Positions 1-5,331 of a stretch of 6,426 nt of DNA are shown piece by piece (the first letter of the stretch is position 1; each line of letters starts with the position of its first letter). The DNA is from AV133 sp035567015. GTDB taxonomy: Bacteria > Verrucomicrobiota > Verrucomicrobiia > Chthoniobacterales > UBA10450. A program made the position numbers and the translations under genes. The notes under the pieces were generated by a model. The model saw nothing but the letters and a program-made list of their open reading frames with translations, made no database searches and was not told the origin of the DNA. The stretch is from NCBI GenBank assembly GCA_035567015.1, contig DATMPQ010000232.1, positions 1-6,426 on the forward strand, read 5' to 3'.

Positions 1-318
1 CCAACGCGAAATGCATTTGAGATTGGCGATGTGGCTGTCATCCCCGCTCAAGCGCGCGAGCGATTAGAACTCATGCCCGCGGCCGCCGCCGCGATGACGA
101 TGCAACTTCTGGCGCAACTCGAGCTCGTGGGCGTTCAACTATCGCCGACCTTTCAAGTTGCTCAGCTAATCTTAAAATGGTGCAGCAACGCTGTGCGCGT
201 CACATTCAGTTCTAACGGCATCACAGAAGAAAAGAGCGGAGCGGCTTTTGAGACCGCTGCGATTCAGCTCGATAATTCCGCGCGCATCGCCGAGTTGCTT
301 CTCAACCCGGTCCGATAA
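1..318 (+). CDS. Unrecognised small protein, start unresolved, possibly cut by the left edge
   Basis: The frame is open from base 1 to a TAA at 316-318. In-frame starts are GTG 31, ATG 73, ATG 94 and ATG 100, and none has a convincing ribosome site, so the gene may begin inside the window (95 aa from GTG 31) or upstream of it. Codon use resembles that of the neighbouring genes. The product has no membrane segment and no motif I can name with confidence. From about ATG 94 there is a faint HPr-like pattern: a GVQLSP stretch where HPr has GLHxRP, then a beta-rich VRVTF segment and an SNG..EEKS turn. If so, the phosphorylatable His is replaced by Gln and the C-terminus is short; I treat this as speculation. 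A second frame ends with TAG at 65-67 and could be the tail of an upstream gene, which would favour a start at 73 or 94. The gene converges on purB with a 49-bp gap that has only a weak GC hairpin near 319-328. Confidence 0.45.
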   Translation, partial: PTRNAFEIGDVAVIPAQARERLELMPAAAAAMTMQLLAQLELVGVQLSPTFQVAQLILKWCSNAVRVTFSSNGITEEKSGAAFETAAIQLDNSARIAELLLNPVR

Positions 319-367
319 CGCGTGCGCGCTTTTCCCTTTGTTGATTTTTTCGCCTGACGATCGCGTT

Positions 368-1663
368 CTAGTCCAACCCGAGCGCTTTGAAAGTTGCGTC
401 GATATGTTGGAAGTGAATATCGAGTGAGCACAACCGATCGATTTCCGCCGCTGAAAGCCGCGATGTTATCTCAGGCTCACGTTTTGCACTTTCGGCAAAT
501 GTCCCCTCGCCCTTCCAAGTCTTCATCGCCGCCCGCTGCACCGCTTCGTACGCGCTCTTCCGCTCCGCGCCGGCCCGGGTGAGCGCGAGCAAGATCGACT
601 GGCTGAAATAAAGGCCCTTCGTCATCGCCAGATTTTGCTGCATTCGTTCTGGATAAACCTGCAACTTTTCAACCAGCTCGCGTAATTTCACCAACATATA
701 GTCCAGCAGCGTGCACGAATCCGGCAGGATAATTCTCTCCGCGCTCGAATGACTAATATCGCGCTCGTGCCACAGCGCGACGTTCTCCAGTGCCGCAACC
801 GCGTTTCCCCGAATGACGCGCGCCAAACCGCTCAGCCGCTCGCTCGTGATCGGATTTCGTTTATGCGGCATGGCGGAACTACCTTTTTGCCCTTCAGCGA
901 AAAATTCTTCCACTTCGAGAACTTCCGTGCGTTGCAGATGACGAAACTCAGTTGCCCAACGATCGATACTTGATGCGATTAGCGCGAGCGTTGCCAGGAA
1001 TTCCGCGTGCCGATCGCGCTGCACGATTTGCGTCGAGACTGTAGCCGGCTTCAATCCAAGTTTCTCGCAGACCGCGCGTTCAACTTTTGGATCGACATGG
1101 GCATGTGTGCCGACTGCGCCGCTGAGTTTGCCGACGCGAACGCGCTCGAGCGTTTGCATCAGCCGCTCCTCGGCGCGACCGAACTCATCGAACATCAGCG
1201 CGAGTTTCAAGCCAAATGTGATTGGCTCGGCATGAATGCCGTGGCTGCGTCCAATCATCGGCGTCATCTTAAAGCGACGTGCTTGAGCGGCAATGGCTGA
1301 GCGCAGCGATTTTAAATCACTCGCCAGGAGCGCGCCCGCTTCGCTCAATTGGACGGCCAATGTCGTGTCGAGAATGTCCGACGAAGTCAGCCCCTGATGA
1401 ATCCAGCGCGCGGCCGGCCCCACAGAAGCGGCGACGTTTTCGAGAAAGGCGATGACATCGTGGTTGGTGCGCTTCTCGATCTCCACAATTTCCGGAATGG
1501 AGAAACGCGCCCGCTTTCGAATTTCCGCCGCGTCCCTTTTTGGAATCTGACCGAGCTCGGCCATCGCCTCGCAGGCAAGCAGTTCGATCTCAAGCCAGAT
1601 TTGGAATTTGTGCTCCTCCGACCAAATGTTGCCCATCTCCGGCCGGGAATAACGATCGATCAC
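368..1663 (-). CDS. purB: Adenylosuccinate lyase
   Basis: Cytoplasmic enzyme of purine synthesis that releases fumarate at two steps: SAICAR to AICAR, and adenylosuccinate to AMP. It belongs to the fumarase/aspartase superfamily and normally forms a homotetramer with shared active sites. The 431-residue product matches the usual length of the short bacterial form. The N-terminus MIDRYSRPEMGNIW is typical and supports the GTG start at 1663. Visible functional residues are His68 (NHDV), His89 (IHQGLTSSD), catalytic His141 (RSHGIHAEP), the superfamily signature GSSAMPHKRNP at 261-271 with the catalytic-loop serines and Lys268, and Glu275. These fall at the same numbers as in the well-studied Bacillus subtilis enzyme. 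The gene is intact with no frameshift. It lies alone, without other pur genes in view, downstream of a small gene that has its own terminator, so it probably has its own promoter in 1664-1711. No strong ribosome site precedes the GTG, and the leader contains a possible hairpin (1679-1700). Confidence 0.97.
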   Translation of the reverse strand: MIDRYSRPEMGNIWSEEHKFQIWLEIELLACEAMAELGQIPKRDAAEIRKRARFSIPEIVEIEKRTNHDVIAFLENVAASVGPAARWIHQGLTSSDILDTTLAVQLSEAGALLASDLKSLRSAIAAQARRFKMTPMIGRSHGIHAEPITFGLKLALMFDEFGRAEERLMQTLERVRVGKLSGAVGTHAHVDPKVERAVCEKLGLKPATVSTQIVQRDRHAEFLATLALIASSIDRWATEFRHLQRTEVLEVEEFFAEGQKGSSAMPHKRNPITSERLSGLARVIRGNAVAALENVALWHERDISHSSAERIILPDSCTLLDYMLVKLRELVEKLQVYPERMQQNLAMTKGLYFSQSILLALTRAGAERKSAYEAVQRAAMKTWKGEGTFAESAKREPEITSRLSAAEIDRLCSLDIHFQHIDATFKALGLD

Positions 1664-1678
1664 GCGCCAAGATAAAAG

Positions 1679-1700
1679 CGCTCCGCAAACGCGGAAAGCG
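1679..1700 (-). promoter_or_regulatory. Possible hairpin in the purB leader
   Basis: On the minus strand an imperfect stem can form: TCCGC pairs with GCGGA around a four-base GTTT loop, extended by CGC/GCG after a two-base bulge. It is followed by CTTTTATCTT and then the purB GTG, about 15 bases downstream of the stem. The shape is that of a weak terminator or attenuator, but the U-run is interrupted and the stem is short. It does not resemble a purine riboswitch core. It could equally be chance in GC-rich leader sequence. Confidence 0.22.
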
Positions 1701-1711
1701 TTTTGTGCGGC

Positions 1712-1745
1712 AAAAAAATCGCTCCGGCGAGAATCACCGGAGCGA
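1712..1745 (-). terminator. Rho-independent terminator of the small minus-strand gene
   Basis: Read on the minus strand, a perfect 9-bp stem (TCGCTCCGG with CCGGAGCGA, + positions 1737-1745 and 1719-1727) encloses a 9-base loop and is followed directly by seven T residues (1718-1712). This is the canonical intrinsic terminator layout. It begins 27 bases after the stop of the 60-residue gene and lies 48 bases before purB, so it separates the two transcripts. There is no matching T-run on the plus strand, so it is unidirectional. Confidence 0.88.
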
Positions 1746-1772
1746 CTTCGAAAGTGGATTATCGAGATTAGA

Positions 1773-1955
1773 TTAGCAAACCCGGGCCCGGATAAACCGG
1801 CCGTTGTTTTTGACGCGCACCCGGCCGCTGGCGAAAAGGTCAGCGACGGTCGCGACGGTTTCCTTCGTGTTCTTCGTGCACGAACTCACCGCCAGGATGA
1901 GATCACCGAGGGAAAGTTTGGGGCGCTGCTTAAGGATCAAAGTATTCTTTTTCAT
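1773..1955 (-). CDS. Small basic protein of unknown function (60 aa)
   Basis: The reading frame runs from ATG 1955 to TAA at 1773-1775 and gives 60 residues. I do not recognise the family. The product opens with MKKNTLILKQRPKLSLGDLI, is rich in Lys and Arg, has a hydrophobic helix-like stretch LSLGDLILAVSS at about 14-25, a TKNTKETVATVADLFASG segment at 27-44 that could be an amphipathic helix, and a basic tail (RVRVKNNGRFIRARVC) ending in Cys. No signal peptide or metal-binding Cys pair is apparent (Cys26 and Cys60 only). A basic, helix-containing protein of this size could bind nucleic acid, but that is inference. The frame extends upstream to 2048, but the extension (many Trp, Cys and Arg) looks non-coding and the MKKN start is more natural; only a GGA about eight bases upstream could serve as ribosome site. 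The strong terminator just downstream is the best argument that the gene is real. The DedA gene upstream on the same strand is 147 bp away. Confidence 0.68.
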   Translation of the reverse strand: MKKNTLILKQRPKLSLGDLILAVSSCTKNTKETVATVADLFASGRVRVKNNGRFIRARVC

Positions 1956-2030
1956 TGAATTCCGAGTCATTAGACAGCAACTGCGGTGCCATCGTTCGAT
2001 ATGAATAATCCACGATTGCGTCGGGGCGGA

Positions 2031-2049
2031 GTTGTTACCGGTTATCAAC
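2031..2049. promoter_or_regulatory. Imperfect palindrome upstream of the small gene, possible operator
   Basis: An ACCGGT core (2037-2042) is flanked by GTTG on the left (2031-2034) and CAAC on the right (2046-2049), with one bulged base and a T-T mismatch between. It lies about 75 bases upstream of the 60-residue gene's start, in the 147-bp gap after dedA, where a promoter would be expected. No clear -35/-10 pair was found. It may be a repressor site or coincidence. Confidence 0.2.
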
Positions 2050-2102
2050 CGTCTAGGTGCCGAGGGCGTGACACTTGTGTTAAATTTATGAACATCTGCT
2101 GG

Positions 2103-2732
2103 TCAGCGGGAACTCTGCTTCATGAGCCTCAACACCAAGATATAGAGAATGGCAAAGGCTACGACCATTAGCAGTATCCATCGTGATTCTGCGCGGATGA
2201 AGTGAACCAGCGCCTCTGGGTTGCTGAGAAGGTCCGGTTCCACCCGGTAGGCGCGTTCGCCCAGGTAAGCCAGAATGCAACAGGCGACTGCCGAGCCAAC
2301 AACGGTGACACAACTGAAGAGCGTGAAGCTCATCCGCACAATCCCTGCTGGAATCGAAATCAGATGCCGCACGATCGGCAATATCCTGGCGAAAAAAATT
2401 CCGCCAGCTTCATAGCGAGCGAGCCAATGCTCCGCCTCTTCCAATTTCTTCGGCGTCAACAAAACAACGCGACCAAATCGTACGACCAACGGTCGTCCCA
2501 CCCATCGCGAGATCCAATACATTGCCGCGGCGCCAAGATAAGCCCCGAGCGTTCCCGCCAAAATAACACCGGCAAAGTTAAGCTTGCCTTGCGCTGCGAG
2601 AAACGCCGCCGGCGGAATGACGACTTCGGCCGGCACTGGCAAGGGCGAGCTGCTCATCGCCATAAGCACGATGATGCCGATGTACCCTCCAGTAAGGACC
2701 CAACTAAACCAGAGCTCAAGAAGATGATGCAC
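2103..2732 (-). CDS. DedA-family inner-membrane protein
   Basis: Polytopic membrane protein of the DedA / SNARE-associated (VTT-domain) superfamily. Relatives act in membrane homeostasis, and several are lipid (undecaprenyl phosphate or phosphatidylethanolamine) translocases that depend on the proton gradient. The 209-residue length is usual. The N-terminal hydrophobic segment (about 12-28) leads into a PLPVPAEVVIPPAAFLAAQGK stretch holding the conserved acidic residue Glu36. A glycine-rich membrane stretch follows (GVILAGTLGAYLGAA, 55-69), then the SRWVGRP motif (75-81). The family hallmark FFARILPIVR (113-122) carries Arg116 and Arg122 at the spacing known to matter in E. coli DedA proteins. 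The IPAGIVRMSF motif and a membrane helix come next, and the last helix is at about 185-203. The start is GTG 2732; an in-frame stop at 2748-2750, inside the adjacent repeat, rules out a longer form. It is divergent from the ABC exporter. The substrate is not inferable, though a lipid-carrier role would fit next to an envelope locus. Confidence 0.9.
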   Translation of the reverse strand: MHHLLELWFSWVLTGGYIGIIVLMAMSSSPLPVPAEVVIPPAAFLAAQGKLNFAGVILAGTLGAYLGAAAMYWISRWVGRPLVVRFGRVVLLTPKKLEEAEHWLARYEAGGIFFARILPIVRHLISIPAGIVRMSFTLFSCVTVVGSAVACCILAYLGERAYRVEPDLLSNPEALVHFIRAESRWILLMVVAFAILYILVLRLMKQSSR

Positions 2733-2737
2733 GTTAC

Positions 2738-2833
2738 GATTTCGGATTTAGGATTTCAGATTTAGCCTGAGCATGAATTGAAACTCGCGCCTTAGTTCAA
2801 TCCGAAATCGGAAATCCGCAATCCCAAATTCCC
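2738..2833. repeat. Inverted heptamer array, unit GATTTCG / CGAAATC
   Basis: The left arm (2738-2765) is four tandem 7-base units: GATTTCG, GATTTAG, GATTTCA, GATTTAG. The right arm (2798-2832) is five units of the reverse-complement type: CAATCCG, AAATCGG, AAATCCG, CAATCCC, AAATTCC. Between them a second inverted pair, ATTGAAACT (2777-2785) with AGTTCAAT (2794-2801), closes on an 8-base loop, so the region can fold into a long imperfect hairpin. The array fills almost the whole 101-bp divergent gap: it starts 5 bases from the dedA GTG and ends one base before the exporter ATG. It leaves no room for a Shine-Dalgarno site for the exporter. Confidence 0.9.
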
Positions 2834-4576
2834 ATGTCCATCTACCGGCGCGTTCTCCGTTATTACCGGCCATTTCTGCCGCAGACGATTTTTGGATTGC
2901 TGCTCACGCTCGCCGGTATCGGATTGAATCTGCTTAAGCCATGGCCCTTCAAGATCATTGTGGATGATTTTCTGCGAGTGAATTCGACGGAGCGCAGTGA
3001 TTGGCGCACCCGGATCGCCCTGCTCTGTCTTGCGCTAGTTGCGATTCAACTTCTCTGGGGAATCATCAATTGGATTACAAATTACCTGTTCGTGAAAATC
3101 GGTCTGCAAGCGCTGCTTAAGCTGCGCACCGATCTCTACTCCTGCCTGCAATCGCTCTCGCTCAAATATCACGACGCGCGCCGTTCGAGCGATTCCAGTT
3201 TTCGCGTCGCCTATGATTCGCAATCGATCCAGACGATCTACAATAAAGGGTTCACCAATATTTTTGGATCGACAATCACGCTTGCCGGCACGTTCGTCAT
3301 CATGGTTCGGCTGGATTGGCAACTCACGCTCCTGTCGCTTGCGATTGTTCCGCCGATTGTCGCCGCGATTTATTTTTTTGCGCATCGGATTCGCCGCGAA
3401 TCGACATTTATTCAGGAGCAAGAGAGCGCGATGCTCGCGCAAGCGCAGGAGGGCTTGAGCTCGATCCGGATGGTGCACGCCTTTGGCCGCGAGGAGTTCG
3501 AGGTCCGACAATTTCACCGGCAGGCCCGGCAAAGTTTAGAGGCAAATCTGCGTCTCACTTTAACGAATGTGAATAGCGCGCTCGTCATCAGTACGCTCAT
3601 GGTGATCGGGACAGCGGCGATGTATTACGTCGGTACGCTGCATGTATTGGCGGGAACACTCACGCTCGGTTCGCTCCTGGTTTTCAGCGCGTATCTGATC
3701 ATGTTGTATCAACCGTTGGAATCGCTCACCTACACCGCGTGGGCAATGGAAGGGGCAACTGCCGGCGCGAAACGCTGCTTCGAAGTGTTGGATCGACAGG
3801 ATGACGTGGTTGATTCGCCGAAAGCGATCGCGATTTCATCTGCGCACGGTTCGATTGAATTTCAAAATGTCTCCTTCGCTTATGCGCAAGATCGACATGT
3901 CCTGCACAACCTCGATCTGACGATTTCGCCCAATCAGATCGTTGCCCTTGTCGGTGGAACAGGTGCAGGCAAGAGCACTCTCCTGAGTTTAGTCCCGCGA
4001 TTTTACGATCCGACATCCGGTTTGGTCACGCTCGACGGTTGCGACTTGCGGGAGATTACAAAAAAATCTTTGCGGGCACAAATCGCAATCGTCTTACAAG
4101 ACACTCTGCTTTTCTCGACCAGCGTGCGCGAAAACATCGCTTACGGCCGGCCAGACGCGAGCGAGGAAGAAATTATCGATGCTGCACGGCGCGCGCAGGC
4201 CGATGAGTTCATTCGTCAAATGCCCGACGGCTACCAGAGTGCAGTGGGCGAGCGTGGTGGACATCTTAGCGTTGGTCAGCGCCAACGCCTCGGCATCGCG
4301 CGCGCGTTTTTGAAGAATGCGCCGGTGCTGCTTCTCGATGAGCCGACCTCGGCGCTCGATCCGGCGACAGAATCCGCGATTATGGAAACGATCAAGGAAC
4401 TGATGCGTGGCCGTACGACGCTGATCGCGACGCATCGGCTGGCCACGGTTCACGATGTCGATCACATCATCGTGCTCGAGCATGGCCACATCGTTGAGCA
4501 CGGCCGCGGTTCGGAGCTGGTCGCGCGCGGCGGTGTCTACGCGAACCTTTACGCGTCTGGAAAATTCACAGGATGA
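2834..4576 (+). CDS. MsbA-like ABC exporter, fused permease and ATPase
   Basis: Half-transporter of the ABCB/MdlB type, expected to work as a homodimer in the inner membrane and use ATP to export a lipid, glycolipid, peptide or drug. The 580-residue length and domain order are typical. An N-terminal type IV (ABC_membrane) domain spans residues 1-310 with about six helices (near 16-35, 61-85, 140-160, 163-183, 248-268, 276-296). The nucleotide-binding domain is at about 340-575. ATPase motifs are A-loop Tyr350, Walker A GGTGAGKS (374-381), Q-loop Gln422, signature LSVGQRQR (478-485), Walker B VLLLDE (498-503) with catalytic Glu503, D-loop SALD (506-509) and H-loop His534. The signature has Val where the consensus has its first Gly, a tolerated variant. 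The ATG at 2834 follows the heptamer array with no ribosome site. The acyltransferase and glycosyltransferase downstream suggest an envelope glycolipid or oligosaccharide as cargo, by context only. MsbA itself is possible, but the drug-exporter branch cannot be excluded. Confidence 0.95.
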   Translation: MSIYRRVLRYYRPFLPQTIFGLLLTLAGIGLNLLKPWPFKIIVDDFLRVNSTERSDWRTRIALLCLALVAIQLLWGIINWITNYLFVKIGLQALLKLRTDLYSCLQSLSLKYHDARRSSDSSFRVAYDSQSIQTIYNKGFTNIFGSTITLAGTFVIMVRLDWQLTLLSLAIVPPIVAAIYFFAHRIRRESTFIQEQESAMLAQAQEGLSSIRMVHAFGREEFEVRQFHRQARQSLEANLRLTLTNVNSALVISTLMVIGTAAMYYVGTLHVLAGTLTLGSLLVFSAYLIMLYQPLESLTYTAWAMEGATAGAKRCFEVLDRQDDVVDSPKAIAISSAHGSIEFQNVSFAYAQDRHVLHNLDLTISPNQIVALVGGTGAGKSTLLSLVPRFYDPTSGLVTLDGCDLREITKKSLRAQIAIVLQDTLLFSTSVRENIAYGRPDASEEEIIDAARRAQADEFIRQMPDGYQSAVGERGGHLSVGQRQRLGIARAFLKNAPVLLLDEPTSALDPATESAIMETIKELMRGRTTLIATHRLATVHDVDHIIVLEHGHIVEHGRGSELVARGGVYANLYASGKFTG

Positions 4577-4583
4577 TGGTCGC

Positions 4584-4631
4584 GCAAGTTTCCAACTTTC
4601 GATCAAGTGAAAAGGCAAGTTGGAAACTTGC
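4584..4631. repeat. Perfect 15-bp inverted repeat between exporter and acyltransferase genes
   Basis: GCAAGTTTCCAACTT (4584-4598) is perfectly complementary to AAGTTGGAAACTTGC (4617-4631), with an 18-base loop. The right side also forms a hairpin on its own (GCAAGTT-GGA-AACTTGC, 4615-4631), so two folds compete. No T-run follows on either strand, so it is not an intrinsic terminator. It occupies most of the 64-bp gap and ends 9 bases before the acyltransferase ATG. It may be a dispersed repeat, an mRNA-stability element or a site of translational control. Confidence 0.85.
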
Positions 4632-4640
4632 CGCACAATT

Positions 4641-5228
4641 ATGAACAACATCAGACGAGATAGGCATGTGGAAGGCGATTGGTGGCCGCACCCCATCCCG
4701 CCAAACGTAAAATTTGGCGACGGATTCTATTGCGAGAGCGCGCAAATTTTTCGGCATCTACGCAGCGCGAAGCCGCGCGCGGTTGTCATTGGCGATCACG
4801 TTTCTTGCTACGCCGGCTGCTCGTTTTCTGTCGGCGAGAACGGTCAGTGCACGATCGGCGATTTCACTTTGCTCAATGGCGCGCTCATCATGGCCGAAGA
4901 CAAAATCAAGATCGGATCGCATTGCCTCGTTTCATGGAACGTCGGCATTGCCGATTCCGATTTTCACCCGCTTGAGCCGGCGCAACGTCTCATCGACGCG
5001 CAGGCGCTCGCGCCATTTTTCAAAGATCGACCCCAGCGTCCAAAATTAAGAACCCGACCAGTCACCATCTCGGACAACGTTTGGATCGGCATGAACGCGA
5101 CGATTCTGAAAGGCGTGACCATCGGGGAAAACTCCGTCGTTGCCGCGGGCTCAGTCGTAACCAAATCGGTTGCGCCAAACAGCGTTGTCGCGGGTAATCC
5201 CGCTGTCGTAGTCAAGACGTTCCAGTGA
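4641..5228 (+). CDS. Hexapeptide-repeat (LbH) O-acyltransferase
   Basis: Cytoplasmic acyl-CoA-dependent transferase of the left-handed beta-helix superfamily (LacA / maltose acetyltransferase / WbbJ group), which normally acetylates a sugar or a surface-polysaccharide unit and works as a trimer. The product has 195 residues. Hexapeptide rungs are visible in two blocks: about 45-105 (VVIGDHVSCYAGCSFSVG, TIGDFTLLNGALIM, KIGSHCLVSWNVGI) and about 140-192 (VTISDNVWIGMNATILKG, VTIGENSVVAAGSVVTK, NSVVAGNPAVVVK). Between them the ADSDFHP loop carries His109, at the place of the family's catalytic His, followed by the usual extended insertion (111-139). The C-terminal GNPA motif is characteristic. 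I chose ATG 4641 because the longer frame from TTG 4620 would translate the inverted repeat (METCRTI). It lies 64 bp after the exporter and on the same strand, so co-transcription is likely. The acceptor is unknown; context suggests a sugar of an envelope glycan. Confidence 0.92.
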   Translation: MNNIRRDRHVEGDWWPHPIPPNVKFGDGFYCESAQIFRHLRSAKPRAVVIGDHVSCYAGCSFSVGENGQCTIGDFTLLNGALIMAEDKIKIGSHCLVSWNVGIADSDFHPLEPAQRLIDAQALAPFFKDRPQRPKLRTRPVTISDNVWIGMNATILKGVTIGENSVVAAGSVVTKSVAPNSVVAGNPAVVVKTFQ

Positions 5229-5237
5229 TCGGTTCTT

Positions 5238-5322
5238 TCAACGTTCAACATTTAACGCTCAACACTCAACGTTCAATTCAGACAGTTGGACGTTGGACGT
5301 TGGACGTTGGACGTTGAGCGTT
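5238..5322. repeat. Inverted heptamer array, unit AACGTYC / GRACGTT
   Basis: The left arm (5238-5279) is six tandem 7-base units: TCAACGT, TCAACAT, TTAACGC, TCAACAC, TCAACGT, TCAATTC. A 5-base centre (5280-5284) separates it from the right arm (5285-5322): four identical GTTGGAC units, then GTTGAGC and a partial GTT. The right arm is the reverse complement of the left-arm type, so the whole can fold into an imperfect hairpin of nearly 40 bp. It takes up most of the 103-bp gap between the acyltransferase stop and the next gene and ends 9 bases before that ATG. The right arm is more uniform than the left, which suggests recent expansion. No T-run makes it a standard terminator. Confidence 0.92.
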
Positions 5323-5331
5323 TTCTGTTTG

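Noticed and set aside
319..367. Possible bidirectional terminator between the left-edge gene and purB
   Set aside because: Only a 4-bp CGCG/CGCG stem with a 2-base loop precedes a broken T-rich stretch on the plus strand, and no hairpin plus T-run was found on the minus strand.
394..1675. Several plus-strand open frames of 62-108 codons opposite purB
   Set aside because: They are antisense shadows of a full, motif-complete purB; their translations are compositionally odd (Arg/Pro/Ser-rich) and show no domain.
2202..2765. 187-codon plus-strand frame opposite dedA
   Set aside because: Antisense shadow; the DedA hallmark motifs on the minus strand are clear, and this frame gives a low-complexity, charged translation.
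3035..3532. 165-codon minus-strand frame inside the exporter gene
   Set aside because: It lies wholly opposite the intact permease domain, is Arg-rich with no recognisable motif, and has no start signal of its own.
4620..4640. Longer acyltransferase start at TTG 4620
   Set aside because: It would place the start codon and seven residues in the right arm of the inverted repeat; ATG 4641 gives a normal N-terminus.
4094..4696. 200-codon minus-strand frame spanning the exporter ATPase domain, the inverted repeat and the start of the acyltransferase
   Set aside because: Its length comes from GC-rich codon bias on the opposite strand; it crosses two real genes and the repeat and shows no domain.
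5238..5322. CRISPR array or IS terminal repeats
   Set aside because: The units are 7 bases with no unique spacers, and no transposase or target duplication is present; the pattern is tandem and inverted.
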